Source of the DNA: Paenibacillus sp. Root444D2
Lineage (GTDB): Bacteria; Bacillota; Bacilli; Paenibacillales; NBRC-103111
DNA: 64,000 nt
NCBI RefSeq assembly: GCF_001426375.1
Contig: NZ_LMEO01000051.1
Location: forward strand, 124,241-188,240
Reading direction: 5' to 3'
This document shows, in pieces, positions 16,554 through 26,155 of this stretch. Numbering within the stretch: position 1 is the first letter of the stretch; every line of letters begins with the position of its first letter. The notes below the pieces were generated by a model. It made no database searches and was not told the origin of the DNA. It saw nothing but the letters and a program-made list of their open reading frames with translations. The translations under genes were made by a program, and so were the position numbers.

Positions 16554-18077
16554 ATGGCTGATTTCACGGGGAACCAATCAGAAACGGGTAAGTCAATTGC
16601 TTCGGAACTAAAGCTACTCACAAGCCATGAGCTATATCATCAATTGTTTGGTTGCGCAGTCATTGCAATGGCAATCGTTAGTCTGGACGGCAGGTTACTC
16701 ATGGTGAATACATCATTATGCCGCCTCTTAGGCTACACAGAAGAAGAAATGATTGGTCTGCCTATTCAGGAGTTTTCGCATCTTGATGATGTGGAGACCT
16801 ATGCAGAACTATGTGAGCAAACTCTTCGTGGTGAGCGGGAATCTTCCCAAAAAGAGAATTGCTACGTCCATAAGGATGGCTCCATGATTTGGGGAATAGT
16901 TCAAGTTTCCTTCATTCGTGATACGGATGCACAACCCCATCTTGCAGTGGTTCAGATTCAAGATGTATCAGAACGTAAGCGTTTGGAGCACAAGCTTGAG
17001 GAAAGCAGACGTGTTTATCAATCCCTGCTGAATCATAACCAAAATCAGCTCATTCTAAATGCCGTTTCAGAGGGGATGTTTGGCATCGATGAGCACTTTG
17101 GCACTACGTTTTGGAATAAGTCGGCTGAGTGCTTAACGGGTTACACCTATGAAGAAATGGTAGGGAAGAATCCTTATCTCGTATTGACACGTGCGTGTGG
17201 AATTGATGAAGATATGCAAAACAAGAATGCCAATATGTTATATCGAACGATGCTTGAAGGGGTTTGTGATTGTTCAAACGAGATCTTTTACAAAAAAAAT
17301 GGAGACTCGTTTCCGGTTGAATACATAGCTTCGCCGATCTTGGATCAAGATCACATCATTGGAGTTGTCCTATCATTCAAGGATATTTCTGAGCGGCAGC
17401 GCACGGAAGAGCTGCTCCACAGGTCAGATAAGATGTCCCTTATCGGGCAGCTTGCTGCTGGGGTTGCTCATGAAATTCGTAATCCATTGACTACGCTCAA
17501 AGGATTTATGCAATTTCTGCACCAGGGTGCTGCAAATAAGAAAGAATACTACGATATTATGATGTCCGAACTAGAGCGGATCGAACTGATTACTACAGAA
17601 ATGCTCGTTCTTGCTAAGCCGCATTTCATACATTACCAGCCCAAAAGCATCGAGAATATTATCAGAAGTGTCATTACCCTGCTTGAAACACACGCCTATA
17701 TTAACAACATTGAATTCGTTGTCGCTTTGGAGCATCATTTGCCGCTTGTTCTGTGTGAGGAAAACCAGCTGAAGCAATCCTTCATTAATTTGATCAAAAA
17801 TGCGATGGAAGCAATGCCAGATGGCGGACAAATCGATATTCAACTATTTTCAGTTGGAGACAAAGCGGTGCGTGTATTGTTTCAAGATAGAGGGCATGGG
17901 ATACCGCAAGATGCATTGGCTAGGCTTGGAGAGCCCTTCTTTACAACGAAGGAAAAAGGGACTGGGCTTGGCATCATGATTACGAATAAAATCATTGAGG
18001 ATCATCACGGCCAGTTTGTGGTTGAGAGTAAAGTGGGAGAAGGAACGGTTGTCAGTGTGACGCTTCCTAGTACCTAG
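16554..18077 (+). CDS. cytoplasmic PAS-PAS sensor histidine kinase
   Basis: The 507-residue protein has no membrane segment. Two PAS domains (about residues 30-155 and 160-290) carry the PAS landmarks GYTEEEMIG and GYTYEEMVG. A HisKA domain with AHEIRNP follows (His near 306), then HATPase with NLIKNAMEAMP, DRGHGIPQ and GTGLGI. This is the layout of KinA/KinE-like sporulation kinases that feed Spo0F. No response regulator is adjacent, which fits an orphan phosphorelay kinase. The frame extends upstream through the preceding terminator, so ATG 16554, 10 bases after AAAGG, is chosen. It is followed by the GGDEF-EAL gene 26 bases on. Confidence 0.88.
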   Translation: MADFTGNQSETGKSIASELKLLTSHELYHQLFGCAVIAMAIVSLDGRLLMVNTSLCRLLGYTEEEMIGLPIQEFSHLDDVETYAELCEQTLRGERESSQKENCYVHKDGSMIWGIVQVSFIRDTDAQPHLAVVQIQDVSERKRLEHKLEESRRVYQSLLNHNQNQLILNAVSEGMFGIDEHFGTTFWNKSAECLTGYTYEEMVGKNPYLVLTRACGIDEDMQNKNANMLYRTMLEGVCDCSNEIFYKKNGDSFPVEYIASPILDQDHIIGVVLSFKDISERQRTEELLHRSDKMSLIGQLAAGVAHEIRNPLTTLKGFMQFLHQGAANKKEYYDIMMSELERIELITTEMLVLAKPHFIHYQPKSIENIIRSVITLLETHAYINNIEFVVALEHHLPLVLCEENQLKQSFINLIKNAMEAMPDGGQIDIQLFSVGDKAVRVLFQDRGHGIPQDALARLGEPFFTTKEKGTGLGIMITNKIIEDHHGQFVVESKVGEGTVVSVTLPST

Positions 18078-18103
18078 AGTGAGCAGTAAGAGGAGGCTAA
18101 TTT

Positions 18104-19969
18104 GTGAAAAACCGGCTCTATATTGGCGGATATCTGTTAGTCGCCATATTCGTAAGCTTTTACGTAAAGCCGTATGCTGCATGGATTTGTTTGCTTGCCT
18201 CACTAGTGCTGCTTATCGTGCTGCTTAGAAAAGGTGGAAGTACTCAGTCCTTAATAATGGAAATGCCGCGGGATCACACGTATTTAAATGTGCTTGATTC
18301 CTTATTCGAGCACAATCCGAATGCAATTGGTATATTTAATCAAGAAGGTAAATTTGTTCGGATTAATCTAGCGGCAGAAACCATTCTAGGATACTCCGTA
18401 TCGGAGCTGCTCAATCAACCGTTTATCAGCTTTGTTACACAAGAGCAGCTGGAGCGGACAGGCAGCCAGCTTGAACAAGTGAGAAGCGGGTCTCCTGTTA
18501 CCTTTGAAACTGCTGTCATACATAAAAGCGGCTATCGGGTGGATTTGAGTGTTACGGCCGTTCCTGTTGATTTGCAGCCTAATTCCAAAGGCAATATTCT
18601 CATTTGCCAGGATATCACAGAGCGTAAGCGCGGCGATGAGCAAGTTCGCTATATGGCTTATTATGATGATATGACAGGGCTGCCGAACAGGCGCATGTTC
18701 AGAGATAACTTGAATGAGCGGCTAAGTATTTCCAAATCCATTGGACAAAAGGTAGCTGTCTTTTACTTGGACATTGATCGCTTCAAGCTGGTCAATGATA
18801 GCTTCGGTTACGATTACGGAAACATGCTGTTGCTGCAGCTAGCAGAGCGTTTCACGAGATGTGTAACGGACAATGATTACTTGGCTCGCACAGAAGGCGA
18901 TGAATTTGCCTTTTTCTATACGAATGTAGCCGATTCAAATGACGTAATTGCAGTTATCGCAGAGATTAATCGTGTCCTCGAAAAGCCGTTTCTTTTAGAG
19001 CAATATGAACTGCACATTACAGCTAGTATCGGCGTTGCGATATCTTCAGATGATGCCGACGAAGCGGAAATGCTTATGAAATATGCTGACATTGCACTAG
19101 CCAGAGCCAAAGAGAAGGGGCGCAACGACTTTCAGATCTTCAATACGGATATGAAGTCGGTTTCAATAAACCGACTCAAGCTGGAGAGTGAGCTTCGCAG
19201 GGCGATTGTCGGGGATGAGTTCGTCTTATACTATCAGCCTCAGGTCGATATTGAGACAGGGCGTATTGTCGGTGTTGAAGCTTTGATCCGCTGGGATCAT
19301 CCGGAGAAAGGTCTCATCTCACCAAACTATTTCATTCCCTTTGCTGAGGAGTCTGGATTGATCGTGCCGATCGGCGAATGGGTACTGCGCGCTGCATGTA
19401 AACAAAATAAAGCATGGCAGAACCAAGGCTATGCGATGATGCCAGTATCGGTGAATCTGTCTATGCGGCAGTTTTTTCAACACAATCTCAAAGGCAAGAT
19501 CAGACATGTTTTAGAACAAACAGGACTTGATCCGCAGTATTTGGAACTTGAAATCACCGAAAGCATGACGATGGATGTTGATCATGCTATTCAGTCCTTA
19601 CTTGAGCTTAAGGAACTGGGTGTGAATGTAAGCATTGATGATTTTGGGACAGGCTACAGTTCGCTGTACTACTTAAAGAAATTTCCGATTGATAAGCTGA
19701 AGATCGATCGTTCCTTTGTTAGAGATATCATGGTGGATCCGAATGACGCGGCCATCGTGGCCACAATTATTGCGATGACCCACCATCTGAATTTGAAGGT
19801 CATTGCTGAAGGCGTAGAAACCGAAGATCAACTGCATTTCCTGCACCAGAACCGTTGTAATGAGGTGCAGGGCTATTGGTTTAGTCCACCCGTAAGTGCG
19901 GATGAACTAGAGAAAATGCTAAGAACGGGCATCCCGAATGCATCAGCTGCATCTGTCCATGCTAAATAA
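18104..19969 (+). CDS. PAS-GGDEF-EAL cyclic-di-GMP signalling protein
   Basis: This 621-residue protein has two N-terminal membrane helices (about residues 5-45), a PAS domain (about 65-185), a GGDEF domain (about 190-345) and an EAL domain (about 360-610). The GGDEF active-site loop reads EGDEF rather than GGDEF, so cyclase activity is uncertain. The EAL domain keeps the EALIRW, NLS, ITES, DDFGTGYSSL and KIDRSF motifs and AEGVE, so phosphodiesterase activity is likely. GTG 18104 is 7 bases after AGGAGG. It should set local c-di-GMP levels in response to a PAS-sensed signal. Confidence 0.9.
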   Translation: MKNRLYIGGYLLVAIFVSFYVKPYAAWICLLASLVLLIVLLRKGGSTQSLIMEMPRDHTYLNVLDSLFEHNPNAIGIFNQEGKFVRINLAAETILGYSVSELLNQPFISFVTQEQLERTGSQLEQVRSGSPVTFETAVIHKSGYRVDLSVTAVPVDLQPNSKGNILICQDITERKRGDEQVRYMAYYDDMTGLPNRRMFRDNLNERLSISKSIGQKVAVFYLDIDRFKLVNDSFGYDYGNMLLLQLAERFTRCVTDNDYLARTEGDEFAFFYTNVADSNDVIAVIAEINRVLEKPFLLEQYELHITASIGVAISSDDADEAEMLMKYADIALARAKEKGRNDFQIFNTDMKSVSINRLKLESELRRAIVGDEFVLYYQPQVDIETGRIVGVEALIRWDHPEKGLISPNYFIPFAEESGLIVPIGEWVLRAACKQNKAWQNQGYAMMPVSVNLSMRQFFQHNLKGKIRHVLEQTGLDPQYLELEITESMTMDVDHAIQSLLELKELGVNVSIDDFGTGYSSLYYLKKFPIDKLKIDRSFVRDIMVDPNDAAIVATIIAMTHHLNLKVIAEGVETEDQLHFLHQNRCNEVQGYWFSPPVSADELEKMLRTGIPNASAASVHAK

Positions 19970-20020
19970 ATAAAAGTAAGAGGGTATCCTTATTCTGGGA
20001 TACCCTCTTACTTTTATTTA
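19967..20020. terminator. long bidirectional terminator spanning both stop codons
   Basis: A 23-bp perfect inverted repeat (19967-19989 with 19998-20020, 8-base loop) has A/T-rich outer arms. The left arm contains the TAA stop of the GGDEF-EAL gene and the right arm the TAA stop of the convergent minus-strand gene. Confidence 0.85.
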
Positions 20021-20515
20021 GAATGCGACATAATCATCAATTTCATTCAATTTGAATAAGTAGACCTTCTTCTCATCTACATGATACACCGATACATTTT
20101 GATTACTGCTATCATAATTCAAAATACGGCAAGGAAGATTAAGCTTGATTCCCTGACCTTTGATAACCGTTAAACGGATTAGCGTATTATTCACTTTGAA
20201 ACTTTCCAATTGCTCAATAATTTTATCTGAAGCTCCACTGTTGGCGGTGGCTTTCGCCGTGGCTGTTACAGTTGAAGGCGGGACAGCAGCCGTTTTTTTG
20301 CTTTGTTGTAACGGAGGGGGGCTCTCTTTTGTCGTGTTAAGTTCAATCAGCTTGCCAAGTTGAATACCTTTAATAATTTGGTAATCCTTGACTGCATCCA
20401 CATTCAGAAGATGAAGCAGCTTTTCCATGGCAAGGCCATTGGTGGCTTCTTCAATCAGAATTTCTACGGTGAATAAATGTCCATTCGGACTTGTGTCTGC
20501 TTTTCCTTGACTCAT
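20018..20515 (-). CDS. two-part hypothetical protein
   Basis: The product has 165 residues and no signal peptide. An N-terminal alpha/beta segment (residues 1-60) and a C-terminal beta-rich segment (about 100-165) are joined by a Lys/Pro/Ala/Thr-rich linker. AAGGAGG lies just before ATG 20515. I do not recognise either domain. The convergent c-di-GMP gene shares its terminator, but no functional link is shown. Confidence 0.7.
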   Translation of the reverse strand: MSQGKADTSPNGHLFTVEILIEEATNGLAMEKLLHLLNVDAVKDYQIIKGIQLGKLIELNTTKESPPPLQQSKKTAAVPPSTVTATAKATANSGASDKIIEQLESFKVNNTLIRLTVIKGQGIKLNLPCRILNYDSSNQNVSVYHVDEKKVYLFKLNEIDDYVAF

Positions 20516-20746
20516 ATAGCCTCCTTGCTGCCTAGAAACTGCTCTTGTACTTACTATATCATGATATCATACCCAAATATAGCTTGCTTCCCCCAAAGAT
20601 CAAAAGTACTTTCAACATACACTACAAGAACCCTGTTGGAATGTTGGAGATGATTAATAAAATGAAGGTAATCAAAGTATGATATGATGTTTTAGTTATA
20701 TGAGAATAAAAATCCATTTCAATAACAAATAAAGGCAGTGATAACA

Positions 20747-21259
20747 ATGGAAAATGAAAATACAAAGGATTTAAAAGAGTATGCAGGTAGAATTCAACGA
20801 TTGGTTGATAATTTTCAAAGCAATATCCATGAACATTTAAATGCGGATTATGTAAAATCAACAAAATGGTCGGATAGACTCGCCGATAATGTTGCAAGTT
20901 TTGTCGGAAGTTGGAAATTTATTAATATTTTCATGGTGTTTTTGGCTATTTGGGTTATTTTAAACTCTCTGGCGATCACGAAGGTTATTCATTTTGATGA
21001 ACCGCCTTTTATTTTGTTAAATCTTCTATTATCCTTTCTTGCTGGATTCCAGGCTCCAATTATCATGATGAGTCAGAATAGACAGTCAGCAAGAGATAAA
21101 CAAGAGGCTATTATTGATTTTGCGATTAACTATAAAGCTGAACAAGAAATAGTTGATATGCAAGGACATTTACATAGACTTGAGGCGGATTTTGCTGAGT
21201 TTAGAAATGAAGTGAAAGAAGAACTCTCAGAGATTAAAAAACTTTTACAAGGAAAATGA
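20747..21259 (+). CDS. DUF1003 membrane protein
   Basis: The 170-residue protein has two membrane helices (about residues 50-75 and 88-108). They are framed by the DUF1003 landmarks SFVGSWKFI, WVILN and FILLNLLLSFLAGFQAPIIMMSQNRQ. A C-terminal coiled coil (about 130-168) follows. DUF1003 proteins are of unknown function. ATG 20747 follows AAAGG by 11 bases; the GTG at 20738 is too close to it. Confidence 0.85.
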   Translation: MENENTKDLKEYAGRIQRLVDNFQSNIHEHLNADYVKSTKWSDRLADNVASFVGSWKFINIFMVFLAIWVILNSLAITKVIHFDEPPFILLNLLLSFLAGFQAPIIMMSQNRQSARDKQEAIIDFAINYKAEQEIVDMQGHLHRLEADFAEFRNEVKEELSEIKKLLQGK

Positions 21260-21395
21260 AAATCCATTTGAAGGTATGTCAATTGCTTTCCCCGCGAATT
21301 TGAAATTCAGCAGAAACTTTTCAAACCTTTCTCACACCGTACTAGCCGAGCGCGCATATACTAACGTAAGACTGCGAAGAGGAGCTGTGCAGAGC

Positions 21396-21698
21396 ATGAT
21401 GCGCGTTGAACCCATTCTCCTTGAAGGACGTACTGCAATTGCTATTGAAGTGAAGCTGCCGAAAACGACGCTGTTGGTTGTGACAACGGATAAAGGTTAT
21501 ATTATGTGTGGCGCTCTCGATGTTGCGCTGCTTAATGAACGCTTGAGCGACAGGAATATTGTAGCTGCACGGGCAACGGGGGTTCGTACGATTGAAGAAC
21601 TTCTGGAAGCGCCGCTTGAATCGGTGACACACACGGCAGAAGATTTGGGCATTGTAGCTGGGATGACGGGACGGGAAGCTATTTTGAAAATGATGTAA
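21396..21698 (+). CDS. YunC-like DUF1805 protein
   Basis: This 100-residue product matches B. subtilis YunC in length and sequence style: VKLPKT, GYIMCGALDVALLNE, GVRTIEELLEAPLESVT and AEDLGI. Function is unknown. The frame is open upstream to 21276, but the DUF1805 match begins at about residue 40 of that longer version. GAGGAG lies near 21379, so ATG 21396 is preferred. A YunD-like gene, adjacent to yunC in B. subtilis, lies far away here at 53272. Confidence 0.82.
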   Translation: MMRVEPILLEGRTAIAIEVKLPKTTLLVVTTDKGYIMCGALDVALLNERLSDRNIVAARATGVRTIEELLEAPLESVTHTAEDLGIVAGMTGREAILKMM

Positions 21699-21722
21699 AG
21701 GTGTTTTGAATGATGAAATTAG

Positions 21723-21757
21723 AACGCTTGGGATCTTAGGATCTCGGCGTTTTTATT
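21723..21757 (+). terminator. intrinsic terminator
   Basis: AACGC pairs with GCGTT, and inner GATC pairs with GATC, over 21723-21751. A T-run follows. Confidence 0.65.
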
Positions 21758-21866
21758 TGTTTGAGCACGATGACCAACCAGCCACCTATTCATTGTGCAC
21801 ATTTCTAAAAATGAAAAAAAATAACCATTTTCAATATATTTCTAACGAATTTTCGCAATGAAGGCG

Positions 21867-21895
21867 TTGTTATTTTATTGACCAAGTGTTAAAAT
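21867..21895 (+). promoter_or_regulatory. predicted promoter of the amino-acid transporter operon
   Basis: TTGTTA (21867-21872), 17 bases, then TAAAAT (21890-21895) preceded by TGT as an extended -10. Confidence 0.5.
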
Positions 21896-21931
21896 ATGAT
21901 TCGTCCATTACATAGAACGGGGGGAATTATT

Positions 21932-22720
21932 TTGAAAAAATTATTGTTTTTTGTATTAACTGTAGTTTTAGTTGTGGCGCTAGCAGGTTGTGGTTCTAAG
22001 GAAAGTGGTGGCACGAAGTACAAATTTGCTACTGATGCTGCCTATGCACCAATGGAATATATGGATAAAGATAAGATGACAGGCTTTGATATCGATTTTC
22101 TTGCTGAAGTGATGAAGGAAGCAGGTCTTTCCTACGAGGTCACGAACACAGGCTGGGATACTATGCTAACAAGTGTGAAGCAAGGTAAAGAGTTTCAAGC
22201 AGGAATTTCCAGTGTTTCAATTACAGATGAACGTAAACAAACTTACGATTACTCCATCCCTTACTTCGAATCTACGAACATGATTCTTGTTAAAGAAGGC
22301 AGCCCGATTAAAAGCGCGGCAGACTTGAAAGACAAGAAAGTAGCTGTTCAAATTTCTACAACGGCGGATACGCTGATGAGTAAAATTATGGGTGATAAGA
22401 ACCCATCCTTGAAACGTCTGGATAATAACACATTAGCTTTAATGGAGCTTGAGAATAACGGTGTTGATGCGGTTGTAGCTGATATTGCTATTGTTCGTGA
22501 ATATGTGAAAAATAATCCGAACAAGAAATTCACTACGATTTCTGATCCGAAAAGCTTTGAGTCCGAATACTACGGTATTCTGCTTCCAAAAGGGAGCGAG
22601 CTTAAAGCAAAGCTAGACCCGGCGATCAAGAAAGTTATTGAGAACGGTGCTTATGCAAAAGTGTACAAAAAATGGTTCGGTCAAGAGCCTGATACAAAGA
22701 AATTACTTGAACAAAAATAA
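21932..22720 (+). CDS. polar amino-acid ABC transporter substrate-binding lipoprotein
   Basis: This 262-residue lipoprotein has lipobox LAGC (Cys 20) and a family 3 solute-binding fold. Landmarks are FATDAAYAPMEY, GFDIDFLAEVMKEAG, FQAGISSVSITDERKQ, YDYSIPYF and DLKDKKVAVQ. It should capture a polar amino acid such as glutamine, arginine or cystine at the cell surface for the permease at 22804. The start TTG 21932 is placed 6 bases after GGGGGGAA. Reading from ATG 21896 would add residues in front of the signal peptide. A hairpin between this gene and the permease may raise its relative expression. Confidence 0.88.
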   Translation: MKKLLFFVLTVVLVVALAGCGSKESGGTKYKFATDAAYAPMEYMDKDKMTGFDIDFLAEVMKEAGLSYEVTNTGWDTMLTSVKQGKEFQAGISSVSITDERKQTYDYSIPYFESTNMILVKEGSPIKSAADLKDKKVAVQISTTADTLMSKIMGDKNPSLKRLDNNTLALMELENNGVDAVVADIAIVREYVKNNPNKKFTTISDPKSFESEYYGILLPKGSELKAKLDPAIKKVIENGAYAKVYKKWFGQEPDTKKLLEQK

Positions 22721-22729
22721 TAGGTCAAC

Positions 22730-22770
22730 AGCATGCGTGACTTCAACCTTGCGCATGCTTTTGTTCTTTA
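22730..22770 (+). terminator. intra-operon hairpin with T-rich tail
   Basis: AGCATGCG (22730-22737) and CGCATGCT (22752-22759) form an 8-bp stem followed by TTTGTTCTTT. It lies between binding protein and permease and may partly terminate. Confidence 0.65.
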
Positions 22771-22803
22771 AATAGCAAAATAATTGATGAAAGGAAGTGT
22801 GGA

Positions 22804-23451
22804 ATGGATTTTCGTTTTGACATCATTATTGAATATATACCTTTATTACTGAAGGGTACACTTTGGACGATTGGTATATCCATTCTTTCCATCCTGTTCG
22901 GCTCTGTTTTAGGGCTAGCTGTTGGATTAGGCAAAATGTCGCACCGTGGTTACCTAAGATGGCCAACTAGTATTTATGTAAACTTTTTCCGCGGCACACC
23001 GCTGCTCGTTCAAATATTACTCGTCCACTTTGGAATCGTTCCATTATTCATAGGAACAACGAATGCGATCATCGCTTCAATCGTTGCTTTATCTCTGAAT
23101 TCAGCAGGCTACATGGCCGAGATTTTCAGAGCTGGTATTCAATCCATCGATAAAGGACAAACAGAAGCCGCGCATTCGCTAGGATTGACCCATTTCCAAA
23201 CCATGAAATCGGTTATTTTGCCTCAGGCGATCAAACGTATGATTCCTCCATTTGGAAATGAGTTTATCGTGCTAATTAAGGACTCTTCCTTATTCGCTGT
23301 TATTGCTGCACCAGAATTGATGTATTGGTCCAATGCGATGCGCAGCCAGTACTTTAAAGTCTGGGAACCTTATTTGACAGCTGCTCTTATTTATTTCATT
23401 CTCACTTACTCTCTAAGCAAGCTGCTTGCTTATCTGGAAAGGAAAGTGTAG
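22804..23451 (+). CDS. polar amino-acid ABC transporter permease
   Basis: The 215-residue permease of the His/Glu/Gln family has about five membrane segments. The [10 protein letters not shown] motif is followed by the EAA loop region [24 protein letters not shown]. It pairs with the binding protein before it and the ATPase after it. GAAAGGAAG precedes ATG 22804. The WSNAMRSQ segment after SSLFAVIA is reminiscent of cystine or glutamine permeases, but specificity cannot be fixed. Confidence 0.9.
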   Translation: MDFRFDIIIEYIPLLLKGTLWTIGISILSILFGSVLGLAVGLGKMSHRGYLRWPTSIYVNFFRGTPLLVQILLVHFGIVPLFIGTTNAIIASIVALSLNSAGYMAEIFRAGIQSIDKGQTEAAHSLGLTHFQTMKSVILPQAIKRMIPPFGNEFIVLIKDSSLFAVIAAPELMYWSNAMRSQYFKVWEPYLTAALIYFILTYSLSKLLAYLERKV

Positions 23452-23455
23452 ACAT

Positions 23456-24187
23456 ATGACAGCTATGATCGAAGTTAAAAATCTTAAGAAATCGTTCGGG
23501 GATAATGTCGTCCTGCGAGATATTAGTGCCGATATTCAGAACCAAGAGGTTCTTGTTGTGATAGGACCTTCCGGATCAGGGAAATCGACATTTCTGCGTT
23601 GTCTGAACCTGTTAGAACAGCCGGATAGCGGCAGTATCTTGATTGATGGTAAGTCGATTATGGATCCGACGAATAAGATCAATGAGATCCGTATGGAGCT
23701 CGGGATGGTCTTCCAGCGATTTCATTTGTTCCCGCATATGAAAGTCATTGATAATATCATGTTAGCGCCTGTTCAGGTGAGAAAATGGCCGGAAGATAAA
23801 GCGCGTAAGAAAGCGCTAGAGCTTCTTGATAAAGTTGGGCTGGCGGATAAAGCCAACGCCCTTCCGGACTCGCTCTCGGGCGGTCAGGCGCAGCGTGTTG
23901 CTATTGCACGGGCACTCGCTATGGAGCCGAAGATTATGCTGTTCGATGAGCCTACATCGGCTCTTGATCCTGAAATGGTCGGGGAAGTGCTTGCTGTCAT
24001 GAAGCAGCTGGCCAAAGAAGGGATGACAATGGTTGTCGTCACGCATGAAATGGGCTTCGCCCGCGAAGTTGGTGACCGCGTTATGTTTATGGAACAAGGC
24101 GTTATTGTCGAAGTAGGAAAGCCCGAGCAGATTTTTGAAAATGCCACGCAGGAACGTACGAAATCATTTCTGTCTAAAGTGCTATAG
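23456..24187 (+). CDS. polar amino-acid ABC transporter ATPase
   Basis: The 243-residue ATPase has Walker [19 protein letters not shown] after the Q-loop, signature LSGGQAQR, Walker [14 protein letters not shown] and VTHEM. This is the GlnQ/HisP pattern. ATG 23456 is 9 bases after AAAGGAAAG and 4 bases after the permease stop. It completes a three-gene importer. Confidence 0.93.
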   Translation: MTAMIEVKNLKKSFGDNVVLRDISADIQNQEVLVVIGPSGSGKSTFLRCLNLLEQPDSGSILIDGKSIMDPTNKINEIRMELGMVFQRFHLFPHMKVIDNIMLAPVQVRKWPEDKARKKALELLDKVGLADKANALPDSLSGGQAQRVAIARALAMEPKIMLFDEPTSALDPEMVGEVLAVMKQLAKEGMTMVVVTHEMGFAREVGDRVMFMEQGVIVEVGKPEQIFENATQERTKSFLSKVL

Positions 24188-24216
24188 TACTTTATAAAAG
24201 AATAGAAGTAAGCAAG

Positions 24217-24245
24217 GAGGATCGCATGCCGATCCTCTTTTTTAT
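24217..24245 (+). terminator. intrinsic terminator
   Basis: GAGGATCG (24217-24224) and CGATCCTC (24230-24237) pair around CATGC, followed by a run of T. Confidence 0.85.
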
Positions 24246-24416
24246 TTGTATCTTTTTGGCAAAAGATAGTTTTATAATGAAGGTAACTTATCTTATATTG
24301 AAAATAAAGGTGATTTATTCCATCGCTTTCGGTCATTTATTTAAGCGCTTCCAAAGAAGTGTATTTCTCTATCCATTCTTGGTCATTTCGATTCCAATTC
24401 TAAAGAGGTGTTAGCA

Positions 24417-25112
24417 TTGAAAACGTATGAAAATCAAGTGCCCATGGTACAAGCAATTGGCGTTACGCGTGTTTTTGGGAAAGGGCCGGGAGCTGTTCAC
24501 GCATTGCGGGGAGCTCATTTAAGTATTCCCAGAGGCAGACTAGTGGCGTTGCGCGGGAGATCCGGATCTGGTAAAACAACGCTGCTCAATATATTAGGGG
24601 CGCTCGATCATCCGTCGGAAGGAACCGTTTATTTAGAAGGCTTGGAGATTAGCCGTTTATCTGATTCCAAGCGCAATGAAGTCAGACGGAAGCAGATTGG
24701 TCTTATTTTTCAATCTTTTGCCTTGGTGCCGTATATGTCAGCCTACGAAAATGTAGAGTTTGGATTGCGCATTTCGGGTATTCACCCCAATCAATATAAG
24801 AGTTTGGCGGAAGAAGCGCTGGATTTCGTTGGATTGAAGCCGAGAATGAAGCATCGTCCCTATGAACTTTCCGGCGGAGAACAGCAGAGGGTTGCGATTG
24901 CCAGGGCCATTGCGCACAAGCCGAAGTTGATTTTGGCAGATGAGCCTACAGCTGAGTTAGATAGCAGAATGGGCCTCCAGGTGCTTAAATTGTTCAAAGA
25001 TTTGGTGCAAGAAGGAATGACGATTATTTTGACCACGCATGATCTCGCTATTATGGAAATTGTAGATGAAGTGTATGCACTGGAGGATGGTACCATTGTC
25101 GACGAAGGTTAA
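24417..25112 (+). CDS. MacB/LolD-type ABC ATPase
   Basis: This 231-residue ATPase shows Walker A GRSGSGKTT, FQSFALVPYMSAYENV, signature LSGGEQQR and Walker B LILADEPTAELDS, the pattern of the MacB/LolD/FtsE group. These ATPases drive mechanotransmission or export by FtsX-type permeases. The start TTG 24417 is 6 bases after AAAGAGGTG; GTG 24408 lies inside that site. It overlaps the next gene by 17 bases, showing tight coupling with the adaptor, and is the first of two ATPases in the operon. Confidence 0.88.
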   Translation: MKTYENQVPMVQAIGVTRVFGKGPGAVHALRGAHLSIPRGRLVALRGRSGSGKTTLLNILGALDHPSEGTVYLEGLEISRLSDSKRNEVRRKQIGLIFQSFALVPYMSAYENVEFGLRISGIHPNQYKSLAEEALDFVGLKPRMKHRPYELSGGEQQRVAIARAIAHKPKLILADEPTAELDSRMGLQVLKLFKDLVQEGMTIILTTHDLAIMEIVDEVYALEDGTIVDEG

Positions 25113-26136
25113 TAAATTCGCTTCTCAGCTCGTTCTATTAACAAGTGCTGTGTTTTTACTAGCGGGATGCTCTCTGTTGCCCAAAGAAGAGGAAGCGCTT
25201 AAACCGCCTTTAATCAAACCCGTGAAAGAAAATTTCGACCTTTACGAAGTGAAGAAAGGCAGTATAACGAAGAAAGTCAGTGTTATTGGGACCTTTAAGT
25301 CTAGTCAAACGACCAACTATTATTTTAAAGAGTCCGGTCATCGGTTAGCTGGATTGCGCGTTAAACTAGGAGATACCGTTAAGCCGGGGGATGTGCTCGC
25401 TGAACTGGAAAAAGGCGACTTAGAAACTCGGATTGCCCTTCAAAAACTGAATCTGGAGAAAGCCCAGATTGCTAGTGTGCAAACGAGACAGGTTGACCCC
25501 GATCAAGTGCTAGCCAATCGTTTGAAGGCCATAGATGTCGAAGCCGCGCAGCTTCAATTGGCAGCCCTCCAAGCCGAGCTGGACAAGACAAGGCTGACGG
25601 CCGATTCCGCAGGAGTAGTAACTTACTTAACCGATGCACAGCAAGGAAATGTCGTGGATGCCTTCAGTACGCTTGTCGTCATCGCTGATCCTACAAAGCT
25701 GCAGCTATCTTACGAATCTTCAGATACAAGCACTCTTTCCGGTATTGAAGTTGGCATGGATGTTGAAGTGAAGATTGGTTCCTCTGGAAATAAGATACAA
25801 GGTAAGGTGCTGCGGACGCCATCAAGCTCACCGCCAACGGACAACAAAGCGCAAGCCGAAAGAAATGCGAAAACGATTATCGTTGGGGTTCCCGATCGAA
25901 CGGAAGGAGCAGCGATCGGTATATCCGGAGACATAACAATCATCGTCGAGAAAAGAGAAAATGTCATTGTCCTCCCAAGAACAGGTCTTCGAAGTTACCT
26001 AGGTAGGGATTACGTTCAAGTGTTGATTGGTGAAAGTCGGAAAGAAGTCGATGTTGAGAAAGGGCTTGTAACACCGACAGAAGTGGAAATCCGAACCGGA
26101 CTAAAGGAAGGTCAGAATGTTATTTTAAATAACTAG
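25096..26136 (+). CDS. membrane-fusion (HlyD/RND adaptor-like) lipoprotein
   Basis: The 346-residue lipoprotein has lipobox LAGC (Cys 25). A biotinyl-lipoyl-like hairpin follows (GLRVKLGDTVKPGDVLAELEKG and the returning half near TADSAGVVTYL). A short coiled coil rich in Leu/Gln/Glu lies at about residues 115-160, then beta-barrel segments ending in GLVTPTEVEIRTGLKEGQNV. This is the MacA-like adaptor layout. It sits on the outer membrane face and links ATPase-driven permeases to substrate handling. The start is TTG 25096, 9 bases after GGAGG, inside the end of the preceding ATPase gene. Confidence 0.85.
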   Translation: MSTKVNKFASQLVLLTSAVFLLAGCSLLPKEEEALKPPLIKPVKENFDLYEVKKGSITKKVSVIGTFKSSQTTNYYFKESGHRLAGLRVKLGDTVKPGDVLAELEKGDLETRIALQKLNLEKAQIASVQTRQVDPDQVLANRLKAIDVEAAQLQLAALQAELDKTRLTADSAGVVTYLTDAQQGNVVDAFSTLVVIADPTKLQLSYESSDTSTLSGIEVGMDVEVKIGSSGNKIQGKVLRTPSSSPPTDNKAQAERNAKTIIVGVPDRTEGAAIGISGDITIIVEKRENVIVLPRTGLRSYLGRDYVQVLIGESRKEVDVEKGLVTPTEVEIRTGLKEGQNVILNN

Positions 26137-26155
26137 CATCTTTAGGAGGATAGCA

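Noticed and set aside
21276-21395. N-terminal extension of the YunC-like gene
   Set aside because: The known family begins at about the ATG at 21396, and the extension is Arg/Asn-rich without similarity to family members.
24226-24414. 62-codon hydrophobic open frame before the MacB-type operon
   Set aside because: It starts inside the terminator hairpin of the preceding operon and lacks a ribosome site.
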